Below are positions 50,711-58,607 of a DNA stretch of 64,000 bases, piece by piece. The DNA comes from Faecalibacterium sp. An122. Lineage in GTDB: Bacteria; Bacillota; Clostridia; Oscillospirales; Ruminococcaceae. The stretch's first letter is position 1; the number at the start of each line of letters is the position of its first letter. Location of the stretch: positions 107,020 through 171,019 of the forward strand of contig NZ_NFLL01000004.1 of the NCBI RefSeq assembly GCF_002160895.1, in the 5' to 3' direction. The translations under genes were made by a program, and so were the position numbers. A model generated the notes under the pieces. It saw only the letters and a list, made by a program, of their open reading frames with translations, ran no database searches and was not told where the DNA came from.

Positions 50711-51973
50711 TTACACCAGATAGTTCTCGAAGACGTGGAGGTCCTCCCGCTTGACGATGCCTTCCAGATACAGGCCCTCGGGGCGGTATTCCTCGGTCAG
50801 GACGCTGCCGCGCTCCCGCATGGGGGCGGCCAGGCCCAAAGCGTCATAGGGCAGCAGCACCCGGATGGTCCGCACCCGGTCGCTGAGCAGCTGGTCCAGC
50901 CGCTGCAGCAGGCGGTCCAGGCCCAGGCCGGTCTTGGCGCTGGTGAGGAGGATATCGGGGTCAAAGGCGGCGGCCCCCGGCTTGTCGCACTTGTTGTAGA
51001 CGGTCAGGCGGGGGATGTCGTCGCAGTCCAGGCTGTCCAGAACCTCCTGGGTCACCGCCAGCTGTTCCTCCCGCAGGGGGTCGGCGGCGTCCGCCACCTG
51101 GACGATGACGTCCGACCAGGCCGCCTCTTCCAGGGTGCTCTTGAAGGCCTCCACCAGGTTATGGGGCAGCCGGGACACAAAACCAACCGTATCCACCAGC
51201 AGCACCGCCATGCCGCTGGGCAGCACCAGCTTGCGGCTGGTGGGGTCCAGGGTGGCGAACAGCATATCCGCCTCGGCCACGCTGGGGCCGCACAGGGCGT
51301 TCATCAGGCTGGACTTGCCCACGTTGGTGTAGCCCACCAGGCTCACCACCGGCATCCCGGTCTTGGCCCGGGCCCGGCGGCTCTCGCCCCGGCGCTTTTC
51401 CATCTCGGCCAGACGCTCGGCCAGGGTGTCAATGCGGGCGTGGATGTGGCGGCGGTCCAGTTCCAGCTTGGTCTCGCCGGCGCCGCGCCGGGCGCCGCCG
51501 CCGCCACCGCCGCCGCCGCCCTGACGGCTCAGGCTCTCGCCCATGCCCTGCAGACGGGGCAGACGGTACTTCAGCAGGGCCAGCTCGGTCTGCAGTTTGC
51601 CCTCGTTGGTCACCGCGCGGCTGCGGAAAATCTCCAGAATCAGCATGGTGCGGTCGATGACCTCCACCCCTACTGCCGCCGAAATATTGCGGATCTGGCT
51701 GCCGGTCAGCTCTCCATCAAAGACGGCGCACTGGGCGCCCAGCTGTTCGGCGGCCATCCGGGCCTCCTCCAGCTTGCCGCTGCCCAGAACGGTGCCCGCC
51801 TCGGGGGTGGACCGCTTCTGCACCACTTCGCCCACCGCTTCCATGTGGTTGGCCTCGCAGAGGGCTGCCAGCTCTCCCAGGCTCCGCTCGCAGTCCCAGG
51901 CTCCCTGGTCCAGCGCCAGCAGCAGGGTGGGGGTGGGGGGCGTCTCTACCAGAATATCATACAGTTCGCTCAA
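50711..51973 (-). CDS. hflX: GTPase HflX
   Basis: This 420-residue protein has the HflX N-terminal domain (GTVLGSGKLEEARMAAEQL, CAVFDGELTGSQIRNI), a Gly-rich loop, a coiled coil and the G domain (GYTNVGKSSLMNAL, TLDPTSRK, DTVGFVSRLPHNLVEAFKST, NKCDK). It is a ribosome-associated GTPase that splits stalled or heat-damaged ribosomes. TTG 51973 is chosen as start because AAAGGAAC lies just upstream and it overlaps the GNAT stop (TTGA). The usual GGxGxRGPGETxLE loop is expanded to nine Gly (GGGGGGGGGARRGAGETKLE). Confidence 0.93.
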   Translation of the reverse strand: MSELYDILVETPPTPTLLLALDQGAWDCERSLGELAALCEANHMEAVGEVVQKRSTPEAGTVLGSGKLEEARMAAEQLGAQCAVFDGELTGSQIRNISAAVGVEVIDRTMLILEIFRSRAVTNEGKLQTELALLKYRLPRLQGMGESLSRQGGGGGGGGGARRGAGETKLELDRRHIHARIDTLAERLAEMEKRRGESRRARAKTGMPVVSLVGYTNVGKSSLMNALCGPSVAEADMLFATLDPTSRKLVLPSGMAVLLVDTVGFVSRLPHNLVEAFKSTLEEAAWSDVIVQVADAADPLREEQLAVTQEVLDSLDCDDIPRLTVYNKCDKPGAAAFDPDILLTSAKTGLGLDRLLQRLDQLLSDRVRTIRVLLPYDALGLAAPMRERGSVLTEEYRPEGLYLEGIVKREDLHVFENYLV

Positions 51974-52590
51974 AACAGTTCCTTTCTCTTGTGGGCGGCC
52001 CATTCCGCCCGGGTCAAACGGTAGACGTGACAGTCCACCGGGGTTCCGTCAAATTTGTGGTACACCGCGTCGTGGTCGTAGACAAAGCCCGCTTTCTGCA
52101 TCACCGCGCCGCTGGCGGGGTTCTCCAGCGCATGGCAGCAGGCCAGCCAGCTGCCTTCCGACTTGACGAACCAGTAGTCCGTCACTGCCTGCAGCGCTTC
52201 GGTGGTATAGCCGTGGTTCCACCAGGGCTGCCCAATGCAGTAGCCCGGCTCCCAGATCCCTTCCGCCAGGTCGGCGCCCCGCTCCGCCCAGGCCCGGACG
52301 GATTCCGGTTCACCGGCCCGGCCGTCCGCCAGGCTGATGGACCCGATCACCTCGCCGGTGTCCTTCTCCACGATGGCCCACTGGTAATAGTCGGAGTTCT
52401 GGTACAGAACCGACCACGCCGTCAGCAGGGCGCAGGTCTCCAGGACGTCTTTGTGGGGCTCCCAGCGGAGGTAACGGGTGACCGCCGGATTGCTGGCCCA
52501 GTTGCGGTACATGGCCGGGGCGTCCTCCGGCAGAAGGCGGCGCAGAACCAGCCGCGGGGTTTCGAGAGTTTGTGTGCCAACATGGCGCAT
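51970..52590 (-). CDS. GNAT-family acetyltransferase (RimJ/RimL type)
   Basis: This 206-residue protein has the RimJ/RimL-like layout: TPRLVLRRLLPEDAPAMYRN, WAIVEKDTGEVIGSISL, EPGYCIGQPWWNHGYTTEAL (acetyl-CoA loop) and ENPASGAVMQKAGFVYD. It may acetylate a protein N-terminus or a small molecule. The start is at 52590 with GGAAGG upstream. It is translationally coupled to hflX through a 4-bp overlap. Confidence 0.9.
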   Translation of the reverse strand: MRHVGTQTLETPRLVLRRLLPEDAPAMYRNWASNPAVTRYLRWEPHKDVLETCALLTAWSVLYQNSDYYQWAIVEKDTGEVIGSISLADGRAGEPESVRAWAERGADLAEGIWEPGYCIGQPWWNHGYTTEALQAVTDYWFVKSEGSWLACCHALENPASGAVMQKAGFVYDHDAVYHKFDGTPVDCHVYRLTRAEWAAHKRKELF

Positions 52591-52660
52591 CCGGCATCAT
52601 CTTCCTTTCCTGTGTGTGCAGACCAGTATAACGGAAAACCGTCTTTTATGCAAGCGGTGC

Positions 52661-52688
52661 TTGACAATTTGGCCCAGACCGCTACACT
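52661..52688 (+). promoter_or_regulatory. Promoter of homocysteine methyltransferase/MTHFR gene
   Basis: TTGACA (52661-52666), a 16-bp spacer and TACACT (52683-52688). No S-box riboswitch fits in the short leader. Confidence 0.75.
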
Positions 52689-52721
52689 GGTACCATAAAC
52701 CGCTGAAAGTGAGACAAATCT

Positions 52722-54497
52722 ATGAAAAACGCGCGCGATATTCTGCGAGACAGGGTCCTGGTGTTCGACGGGGGCATGGGGACCTATTATAAAGGCCGCC
52801 CCGGTCTGGAATGCGAACAGGCCAACCTTGCCGACCCCGAGGGGATTCTGGCCGTCCACTGGGAATACCTGGACGCCGGGGCCGAGGCCATCAAGACCAA
52901 CACCTTCGGCCTGCCCCGGATGGCCGCCGCCGGCCTGGACAACTGGCAGGAACTGGCGGCCGCCGGCTGGCGTCTGGCCTGCCGGGCCGCCGAGGGAACC
53001 GGTGCGGCGGTATTTGCCGACCTGGGCCCGGCCCCGGCCACCGATGCCGCCCCGGCCGCCCAGACCTACCGGGCGGCGGCCCAGGTCTTTCTGGACCTGG
53101 GGGCGGAAAACTTCCTGTTTGAAACCCTGAGCACCGACGAGGGGGTAGCTGAGGCGGCGGCCTTCATCAAGGAACGGCGGCCCGAGGCCTTCATTCTGGT
53201 GTCCTTTGCGGCCCTGCCCGACGGCTACACCCGGGAGGGCCGTTCCTGCCGGGAACTGGCGGCCCACATGGCCCGATGCGGCCATGTGGACGCGGTGGGC
53301 CTCAACTGCCTGCTGGCGCCCAGCGCCATGGCGTCGGTGCTGCCGGCGGTGACCGGCTGCGGCCTGCCGGTGTCGGCCATGCCCAACGGCGGTTATCCGC
53401 TGGTGACCCGCAGCCGGGTGGTGTACCAGGGCCGGCCCGACTATTTTGCACGGGAACTGTGCCGCATCCGGCAGCGGGGCGGGGTGATTCTGGGGGGATG
53501 CTGCGGCACCACCCCCGCCCACATCGCCGCCCTGCGCCAGGCTCTGGAATCCACCCCCATGCCCATTGCGGCATCGGCCCCGGCGGCGGACGTCCCCGCC
53601 GAGACTCCCTTGCTGACCCCCGCCGACCCCTTCCTGCAAAAGCTGGCCCGGGGGGAAAAGGTGATTGCGGTGGAGCTGGACTCCCCCAAGGACGCCGACC
53701 TGTCGGGCTATGTGGAGGGGGCACGGCGGCTCCAGGCGGCGGGCGCCGACGCCGTCACGGTGGCGGACTGCCCCATCGCCCGGGCCCGGGTGGATTCCTC
53801 CCTCACCGCCTGCAAGCTGCGGCGGGAACTGGGCATGGTGGCCCTGCCCCACATGACCTGCCGGGACCGGAACCTGAACGCCACCAAGGCCCTGCTGCTG
53901 GGGCTTTATGCCGAGGGGGTGCGGGAAGTGCTGGCCATCACCGGAGATCCCATCCCCACCGCCGAGCGGGACGAGGTGAAAAACGTCTACCAGTTCAATT
54001 CCCGCAAGCTGGCCCGGTACATTCACTCTCTGGCGGGCCCGGGGGAGGCCCTGCCGGGGATGACCGTCTTTGGCGCGCTCAACCTCAACGCCCGGAACTT
54101 TGACGTGGAACTGCGCCGGGCCCAGGAAAAGCAGGCCAGCGGCATGGCGGGCTTTTTGACCCAGCCGGTGCTGTCGGAGGCGGCGGTGGACAACCTGAAA
54201 GCCGCCCGGGCCGCCCTGCCCGACGCCAAAATCCTGGCGGGCATTCTGCCGGTGGTGAGCCAGCGGAACGCCCTGTACATGGAGAACGAAATCAACGGCA
54301 TCCATGTGGATGAGGCCATCATCCGCCGGTACGAGGGGGCGGACCGGGCCCAGGGCGAGGCCCTGGGGCTGGAAATTTCGCTGGAAATGGCCCGTGCGGC
54401 GGCGCCCTACGCCGACGGGTTCTATCTGATGACCCCCTTTAACCGGGTGGCCCTGATGGAGCGGCTGATTGCCGCCCTCAAACAGGAGGCATTATGA
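52722..54497 (+). CDS. Bifunctional homocysteine S-methyltransferase / 5,10-methylenetetrahydrofolate reductase
   Basis: This 591-residue fusion of the YitJ type has an N-terminal homocysteine methyltransferase barrel (residues 1-290; VLVFDGGMGTYYKG, TNTFG, zinc cysteines in GLNCLL and GGCCGTTPAHIAAL). A C-terminal MTHFR domain (310-591) shows EKVIAVELDSPKDADL, LPHMTCRDRNLNATKALLLG, VLAITGDPIP and GFLTQPV. It links reduction of methylene-THF to methionine synthesis. ATG 52722 is close to the -10, so the leader is only about 25-30 nt. It overlaps the next small gene by 4 bp. Confidence 0.93.
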   Translation: MKNARDILRDRVLVFDGGMGTYYKGRPGLECEQANLADPEGILAVHWEYLDAGAEAIKTNTFGLPRMAAAGLDNWQELAAAGWRLACRAAEGTGAAVFADLGPAPATDAAPAAQTYRAAAQVFLDLGAENFLFETLSTDEGVAEAAAFIKERRPEAFILVSFAALPDGYTREGRSCRELAAHMARCGHVDAVGLNCLLAPSAMASVLPAVTGCGLPVSAMPNGGYPLVTRSRVVYQGRPDYFARELCRIRQRGGVILGGCCGTTPAHIAALRQALESTPMPIAASAPAADVPAETPLLTPADPFLQKLARGEKVIAVELDSPKDADLSGYVEGARRLQAAGADAVTVADCPIARARVDSSLTACKLRRELGMVALPHMTCRDRNLNATKALLLGLYAEGVREVLAITGDPIPTAERDEVKNVYQFNSRKLARYIHSLAGPGEALPGMTVFGALNLNARNFDVELRRAQEKQASGMAGFLTQPVLSEAAVDNLKAARAALPDAKILAGILPVVSQRNALYMENEINGIHVDEAIIRRYEGADRAQGEALGLEISLEMARAAAPYADGFYLMTPFNRVALMERLIAALKQEAL

Positions 54498-54691
54498 AGC
54501 GGCTGAAGGAGCTGGCCCAGTGGCTGGTCTGCCTGCTGGTGATTGCCGTTCTGGCCCGGGTGGCCTGCATGGTGCTGGCCCCCGGGAACCCTGCCGGCAT
54601 TGTGGCCTTGATGCTGGTGATTGCGCTGCTGATTGCCCTGGCGGGGGTGGAAGCGGCGCTGCTGATCCTGCGGCTGCTGGGCCGGAAATAA
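54494..54691 (+). CDS. Small two-helix membrane protein
   Basis: This 65-residue protein has AGGAGG 6 nt before ATG 54494, overlapping the upstream stop (ATGA). It has two hydrophobic helices (WLVCLLVIAVLARVACMVLA, IVALMLVIALLIALAGVEAA) and a basic end. The strong ribosome site and coupling support a real gene. Its function is unknown; it may assist or simply accompany the MTHFR fusion. Confidence 0.7.
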   Translation: MKRLKELAQWLVCLLVIAVLARVACMVLAPGNPAGIVALMLVIALLIALAGVEAALLILRLLGRK

Positions 54692-54773
54692 CCGACCCGG
54701 CCCCCATCAAACGCCCTTTTGAACCCCTTGAGCGGCGGATTTCTGCCGGAATGTGACCCGGACACCATCCGCC

Positions 54774-54802
54774 TTGACAGGGGAGAGGGGACCCACTATA
54801 AT
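54774..54802 (+). promoter_or_regulatory. Consensus promoter of ZIP transporter gene
   Basis: Perfect TTGACA (54774-54779), a 17-bp spacer and perfect TATAAT (54797-54802). The leader to the start codon is about 190 nt. Confidence 0.85.
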
Positions 54803-54822
54803 AGGGCCATAGAGCAGAAAAA

Positions 54823-54860
54823 CTGCGGGGCTGCCCGACCCAAAGGGGGACAGCCCTTTT
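54823..54860 (+). promoter_or_regulatory. Leader hairpin, possible attenuator, upstream of ZIP gene
   Basis: GGGGCTGCCCGACCC / GGGGGACAGCCC followed by TTTTG resembles a terminator placed about 25 nt after the predicted transcription start and 140 nt before the gene. It could attenuate ZIP expression. No known riboswitch is recognised. Confidence 0.4.
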
Positions 54861-54999
54861 GAAAAAGACGCTGGTTTGCCATAACAAACCGCAAAGCCGC
54901 GCTGTCCCGGCAGACACCGCACCGCCGCCCCGGAATAGAATGGGGAAGGCCGCGGGGGAGGGACGGCCGTCCAAATGCAGGAGAAACGAGGGTGAATCT

Positions 55000-55788
55000 A
55001 TGACGAAAGAGATGATTTTGGGGATTTTGATCCCCTTTGCAGGGACGTCCCTGGGCGCGGGATGCGTGTTTTTGATGCGGGACCAGCTGCGGCTGGGGGT
55101 GCGCCGGATGCTGATTGGCTTTGCGGCCGGCGTGATGGTGGCGGCGTCCATCTGGAGCCTGCTGATCCCGGCGCTGGAAGAAGCCGAATCGGCCGGACTG
55201 GGCGTGTGGTCCTTTGTGCCGGCGGCGGGCGGTTTCTGGCTGGGGGTGCTGTTCCTGCTGGCGCTGGACCATCTGATCCCCCATCTGCATCAGGATGCCG
55301 ACAGCCCCGAGGGCCCGCCGGCCCGGCTGCCCCGCATCACCATGATGCTGCTGGCGGTGACCCTCCACAACATCCCGGAAGGGATGGCGGTGGGCGTGGT
55401 GTATGCCGCCTGGCTGGCCGGAGAGGGAGAAGTCTCTCTGGCGGGTGCGCTGGCTCTGTCGCTGGGCATCGCCATCCAGAATTTCCCCGAGGGCGCCATC
55501 GTGTCCATGCCGCTGCGGGCGGAAGGGGCCAGCCGGCCCCGGGCCTTCCTGGACGGGGTGCTGTCGGGGGCGGTGGAGCCTCTGGCCGCGTTCTTTACCG
55601 TGATGGCCGCCAGCCTGGTGATCCCGGCTCTGCCCTGGCTGCTGAGTTTCGCCGCCGGCGCCATGCTGTATGTGGTGGTGGAGGAACTGGTGCCCGAGAT
55701 GACCGAGGGCGGACATTCCGACATCGGCCCGCTGGCCTTTGCTCTGGGGTTCACCCTGATGATGGCGCTGGATGTGGCGCTGGGGTGA
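55000..55788 (+). CDS. ZIP-family metal transporter
   Basis: This 262-residue protein has eight membrane helices. The ZIP metal-binding helices are TLHNIPEGMAVGVVYAAWLA (HNIPEG) and SLGIAIQNFPEGAIVSMPLR, and a His-containing cytoplasmic loop follows the third helix (LDHLIPHLHQD). It imports Zn2+ or other divalent metals. ATG 55000 follows CGAGGGTGA. It lies 1.2 kb from a znu-type operon, so zinc genes cluster here. Confidence 0.9.
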   Translation: MTKEMILGILIPFAGTSLGAGCVFLMRDQLRLGVRRMLIGFAAGVMVAASIWSLLIPALEEAESAGLGVWSFVPAAGGFWLGVLFLLALDHLIPHLHQDADSPEGPPARLPRITMMLLAVTLHNIPEGMAVGVVYAAWLAGEGEVSLAGALALSLGIAIQNFPEGAIVSMPLRAEGASRPRAFLDGVLSGAVEPLAAFFTVMAASLVIPALPWLLSFAAGAMLYVVVEELVPEMTEGGHSDIGPLAFALGFTLMMALDVALG

Positions 55789-55823
55789 AAAACAGCCCGG
55801 CTAAAAGATTCTAAACATCAACA

Positions 55824-55859
55824 AATAACCCCCGCCTCTTTTGGAGAAGCGGGGGATTT
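55824..55859 (+). terminator. Terminator of ZIP gene
   Basis: AACCCCCGCCTC-TTTTG-GAGAAGCGGGGG followed by ATTTGTT. Confidence 0.88.
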
Positions 55860-55904
55860 GTTATATTGTTTTTTCAGCGCGTGCCGGGGATGAAAAACAG
55901 GCCA

Positions 55905-56510
55905 CACAAAATCTTGGACTCACAGGGCCGCAGGCCGGGAGCCTTATAAAGAGGCTGAAACCTATCCTCTTGCGGTTTCCTGAATTTTCGGCGCGCCACG
56001 GAGGGCGCTTGAAAATTCAGACCGCTGCGGCAAGCACACCTCGCTGCATCGTCCGCAGGACGCGCTTCGGTGTGCTTGCCGCCGGCAGGGCCTGGTGAAG
56101 ATTACAGCAGTCAGCGGTACCAGGTGAAAAGCTTTTTGTATCCTTTTTCTCGAAAAAGGATGGGGCGCAGCCCGGGAGCCTGATAAAGAGGCTGAAACCT
56201 ATCCTCTTGCGGTTTCCTGGATTTTCGGCGCGCCACGGAGGGCGCTTGAAAATTCAGACCGCTGCGCCAAGCACACCTCGCTGCATCGTCCGCAGGACGC
56301 GCTTCGGTGTGCTTGCCGCCGGCAGGGCCTGGTGAAGTCCACAGCGGTCCGAGGTACCAGGTGAAAACGTGCTTTGCATCGTACCGCGCCGCAGGCGCAA
56401 ACGCCGGGAGCGAGCCAGAGCGAAAAGGCTCCGCGGAGCCTTCGGAGACTCGCAAACCTGATGGTACCCAGTGAAAAGTTTTTTGCTTACTTTTTTTCAA
56501 AAAAGTAAGG
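55905..56510. repeat. Two tandem 237-bp copies of hairpin-rich intergenic repeat
   Basis: Copies begin at about 55925 and 56162 with a 237-bp offset. Each contains the module GGGCCGCAGGCCGGGAGCC, the hairpin TGAATTTTC/GAAAATTCA (55981-56019 in copy one), a 14-bp stem GCGGCAAGCACACC/GGTGTGCTTGCCGC and the end module CCTGGTGAAG...GGTACCAGG. The right edge is the hairpin CTTACTTTTTTTCAAAAAAG that reaches the stop codon of the lipoprotein gene. No gene is supported. Confidence 0.88.
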
Positions 56511-57030
56511 CGTTGCCGAGGCGGAGATGGCGGAACCCGTTTTCTTCGAAAAATTCCACCGTGCCCACCACGGTGATCTGGCTGCCCTCCTCGGGATAGC
56601 CTTCCGGGTAGGCGGGGGCGTCCGCCAGACTGAACTCCAGGCCCTGGGCACAACAGGCCAGGGCGTCCTCAATGATGCAGTAGAAATAGTTCTTGCTCAG
56701 ATCCAGCTCGCCGTCCATGGTGTAGGCGTGGTCCACCGAAAACTCCCCCTGCATCCGCACCGTCTTGCCCAGATAGGGAATGGGATCGTACAGCAGGTTG
56801 CTCACCTCCGCAAACACCATGGTGCTGCTGAGGGTGGTGAGGTCTACGTCCACCTGGATGTCAGAGCCTTCCGCCTGGGTCTCGGCCTCGGGCTGGGCCG
56901 GGACGCTGGAAGCGGGCGGGACCGATGAAACCGAATCCGCCGGCTCCTGGGAGGAGGCGGAACCGCCGCATCCCGCCAACAGAAGGGCGGCCGTCAGGGC
57001 CGCCCAAAAACGACAGAGGCGCTGCTTCAT
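56497..57030 (-). CDS. Lipoprotein of the zinc-transport operon, OB-fold-like
   Basis: This 177-residue protein has a lipobox LLAGCG (Cys about 21) and a Ser/Pro spacer. The domain (MVFAEVSNLLYDPIPYLGKT, VRMQGEFSVDHAYTMDGE, YFYCIIEDALACCAQGLEF, ITVVGTVEFFEENGFRHLRL) looks like an OB-type beta-barrel seen in small lipoproteins beside zinc ABC genes. ATG 57030 overlaps the permease stop (ATGA), so it is the last gene of the znu operon. The two adjacent Cys (ACCAQG) could bind metal, an inference. Confidence 0.7.
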   Translation of the reverse strand: MKQRLCRFWAALTAALLLAGCGGSASSQEPADSVSSVPPASSVPAQPEAETQAEGSDIQVDVDLTTLSSTMVFAEVSNLLYDPIPYLGKTVRMQGEFSVDHAYTMDGELDLSKNYFYCIIEDALACCAQGLEFSLADAPAYPEGYPEEGSQITVVGTVEFFEENGFRHLRLGNALLF

Positions 57031-57878
57031 CCCTGCACCCCGCCCGTGACGGCCCCCGCCAGAGCAAAGAGAGCAAAGACTCCCAGGTCCACCGCCACAA
57101 TGGTGGAGCCCACCGGGGTTCCGGCCAGAATCGAAATCAGGATGCCCGCCACGGCGCACACCACCGACACCACCGCCGCGCAGATGGTGACCGCCCGGAA
57201 ACTCTTGAACAGCCGCATGGCCGACAGGGCCGGGAAGATGATGAGGGCCGAAATCAGCAAAGATCCCACCAGATTCATGGCCAGGACGATGATGACCGCC
57301 ACCACCACCGCAATCAGCAGGCTGTAGCGGCTGGCGGGCAGGCCGGTGGCCGAGGCAAAGGCCTCGTCAAAAGTGACGGCAAAAATCCGGTTGTAGAACA
57401 CCACAAACAGGGCAATCACCACCACCGACAGCACCACGCACAGCCACACTTCGGCCTGGGTCAGGGTCAGGATGGAGGTGGAGCCGAACAGGGTGCTGCA
57501 CACGTCGCCGGACAGGTTGGTGCTGGTGGAAAACAGGTTCATCAGCAGGTAGCCGATGGCCAGCGTGCCCACCGACAGCACCGCAATGGCGGCGTCGCCC
57601 TGGAGCTTGGCGCTCTGGCCGCTGCGCAGCAGCAGGATGGCGGCAATCACCGTCACCGGCAGCACCAGCAGCATCTCGTCGGTGAGGTTGAACACGGCCG
57701 CCACAGCCAGGGCGCCGAAAGCCACATGAGACAGGCCGTCTCCAATGAAGGAAAACCGCTTGAGCACCAGAGTCACACCGAACAAAGACGCGCACAGGGC
57801 GATGAGGACGCCCACGATCAGCGCGTAGCGGACAAAGGGAAAGGTGAAATAATACTGCAGGGTCTGAAACGCGCTCAT
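57027..57878 (-). CDS. znuB: Zinc/manganese ABC transporter permease (ZnuB type)
   Basis: This 283-residue protein has eight to nine membrane helices and the ABC-3 family signature (FGVTLVLKRFSFIGDGLSHV, FAFGALAVAA region, DEAFASATGLPASRYSLLI). It overlaps the ATPase gene by 4 bp and the lipoprotein gene by 4 bp. It forms the channel for metal delivered by the binding lipoprotein encoded upstream. Confidence 0.9.
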   Translation of the reverse strand: MSAFQTLQYYFTFPFVRYALIVGVLIALCASLFGVTLVLKRFSFIGDGLSHVAFGALAVAAVFNLTDEMLLVLPVTVIAAILLLRSGQSAKLQGDAAIAVLSVGTLAIGYLLMNLFSTSTNLSGDVCSTLFGSTSILTLTQAEVWLCVVLSVVVIALFVVFYNRIFAVTFDEAFASATGLPASRYSLLIAVVVAVIIVLAMNLVGSLLISALIIFPALSAMRLFKSFRAVTICAAVVSVVCAVAGILISILAGTPVGSTIVAVDLGVFALFALAGAVTGGVQG

Positions 57879-58597
57879 GCGTTGTCACCGCCTTTCTCAG
57901 CCGGGGCGAACATCTGGCCCACCGGGCTGGTCAGGTAGGCCGCCGACGTCCCGAAGAACAGCCGCTGGCCCTCCCCGATATGAAGGATATGGCTGGCGTA
58001 CTGGGCCGCCGCCGCAATGTCGTGGGAAATCATGATGACGGTGATGCCGTCGGCCCGGTTCAGCTCGGCGATCAGCTCGTACAGCTCGGCGGTGACTTTG
58101 GGGTCCAGGCCCGCCACCGGCTCGTCCAGCAAAAGCAGCTTGCGGGTGGCGCACAGGGCCCGGGCCAACAGTACGCGCTGCTGCTGGCCCCCCGACAATT
58201 CCCGATAACACCGGCGGGCCAGGCCCTCAATGCCCAGCCGCTCCATATTGCGGGCCGCCAGGGCTTTCTCCTCCCTGGAGAAGAAGGGCCGCAGGCCGCA
58301 CCGGCTCAGGCATCCCGACAACACCACTTCCTGCACCGAGGCGGGAAAATCCCGCTGAAGGGGAGTCTGCTGGGGCAGATAGCCGATTTCGTTTTTGTGC
58401 AGGCCGTCGCTGAAGGCGATGGTTCCCGCCAGCGGGGGCCGCAGCCCCAGCAGGGTTTTCATCAGGGTGGACTTGCCCGAGCCGTTCTCGCCCACGATGC
58501 ACAGGTAATCCCCTTCCTCCACCGTGAAGGAAAGGTGCTCTGCCACCCGGGTGTTCTCGTAGCCCAGGGTCAGATCCTTGCAGGTAATCAGTGCCAT
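57875..58597 (-). CDS. znuC: Zinc/manganese ABC transporter ATPase (ZnuC type)
   Basis: This 240-residue ABC ATPase has Walker A GENGSGKST, Q-loop GYLPQQTPLQ, signature LSGGQQQRVLLARAL, Walker B KLLLLDEPVAGLDP and the H-loop ISHD. It begins 10 bp after the binding-protein gene, with AGGAGACAC before ATG 58597. It energises the adjacent permease. Confidence 0.93.
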   Translation of the reverse strand: MALITCKDLTLGYENTRVAEHLSFTVEEGDYLCIVGENGSGKSTLMKTLLGLRPPLAGTIAFSDGLHKNEIGYLPQQTPLQRDFPASVQEVVLSGCLSRCGLRPFFSREEKALAARNMERLGIEGLARRCYRELSGGQQQRVLLARALCATRKLLLLDEPVAGLDPKVTAELYELIAELNRADGITVIMISHDIAAAAQYASHILHIGEGQRLFFGTSAAYLTSPVGQMFAPAEKGGDNA

Positions 58598-58607
58598 AGT
58601 GTCTCCT

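Noticed and set aside
50549..52024. Plus-strand frame running from the candidate sRNA through hflX
   Set aside because: It is a shadow of hflX on the opposite strand and passes through two terminators. The short peptide start has no ribosome site.
52688..52721. S-box (SAM) riboswitch before the methionine-synthesis gene
   Set aside because: The leader is only about 25-30 nt, too short for a SAM riboswitch.
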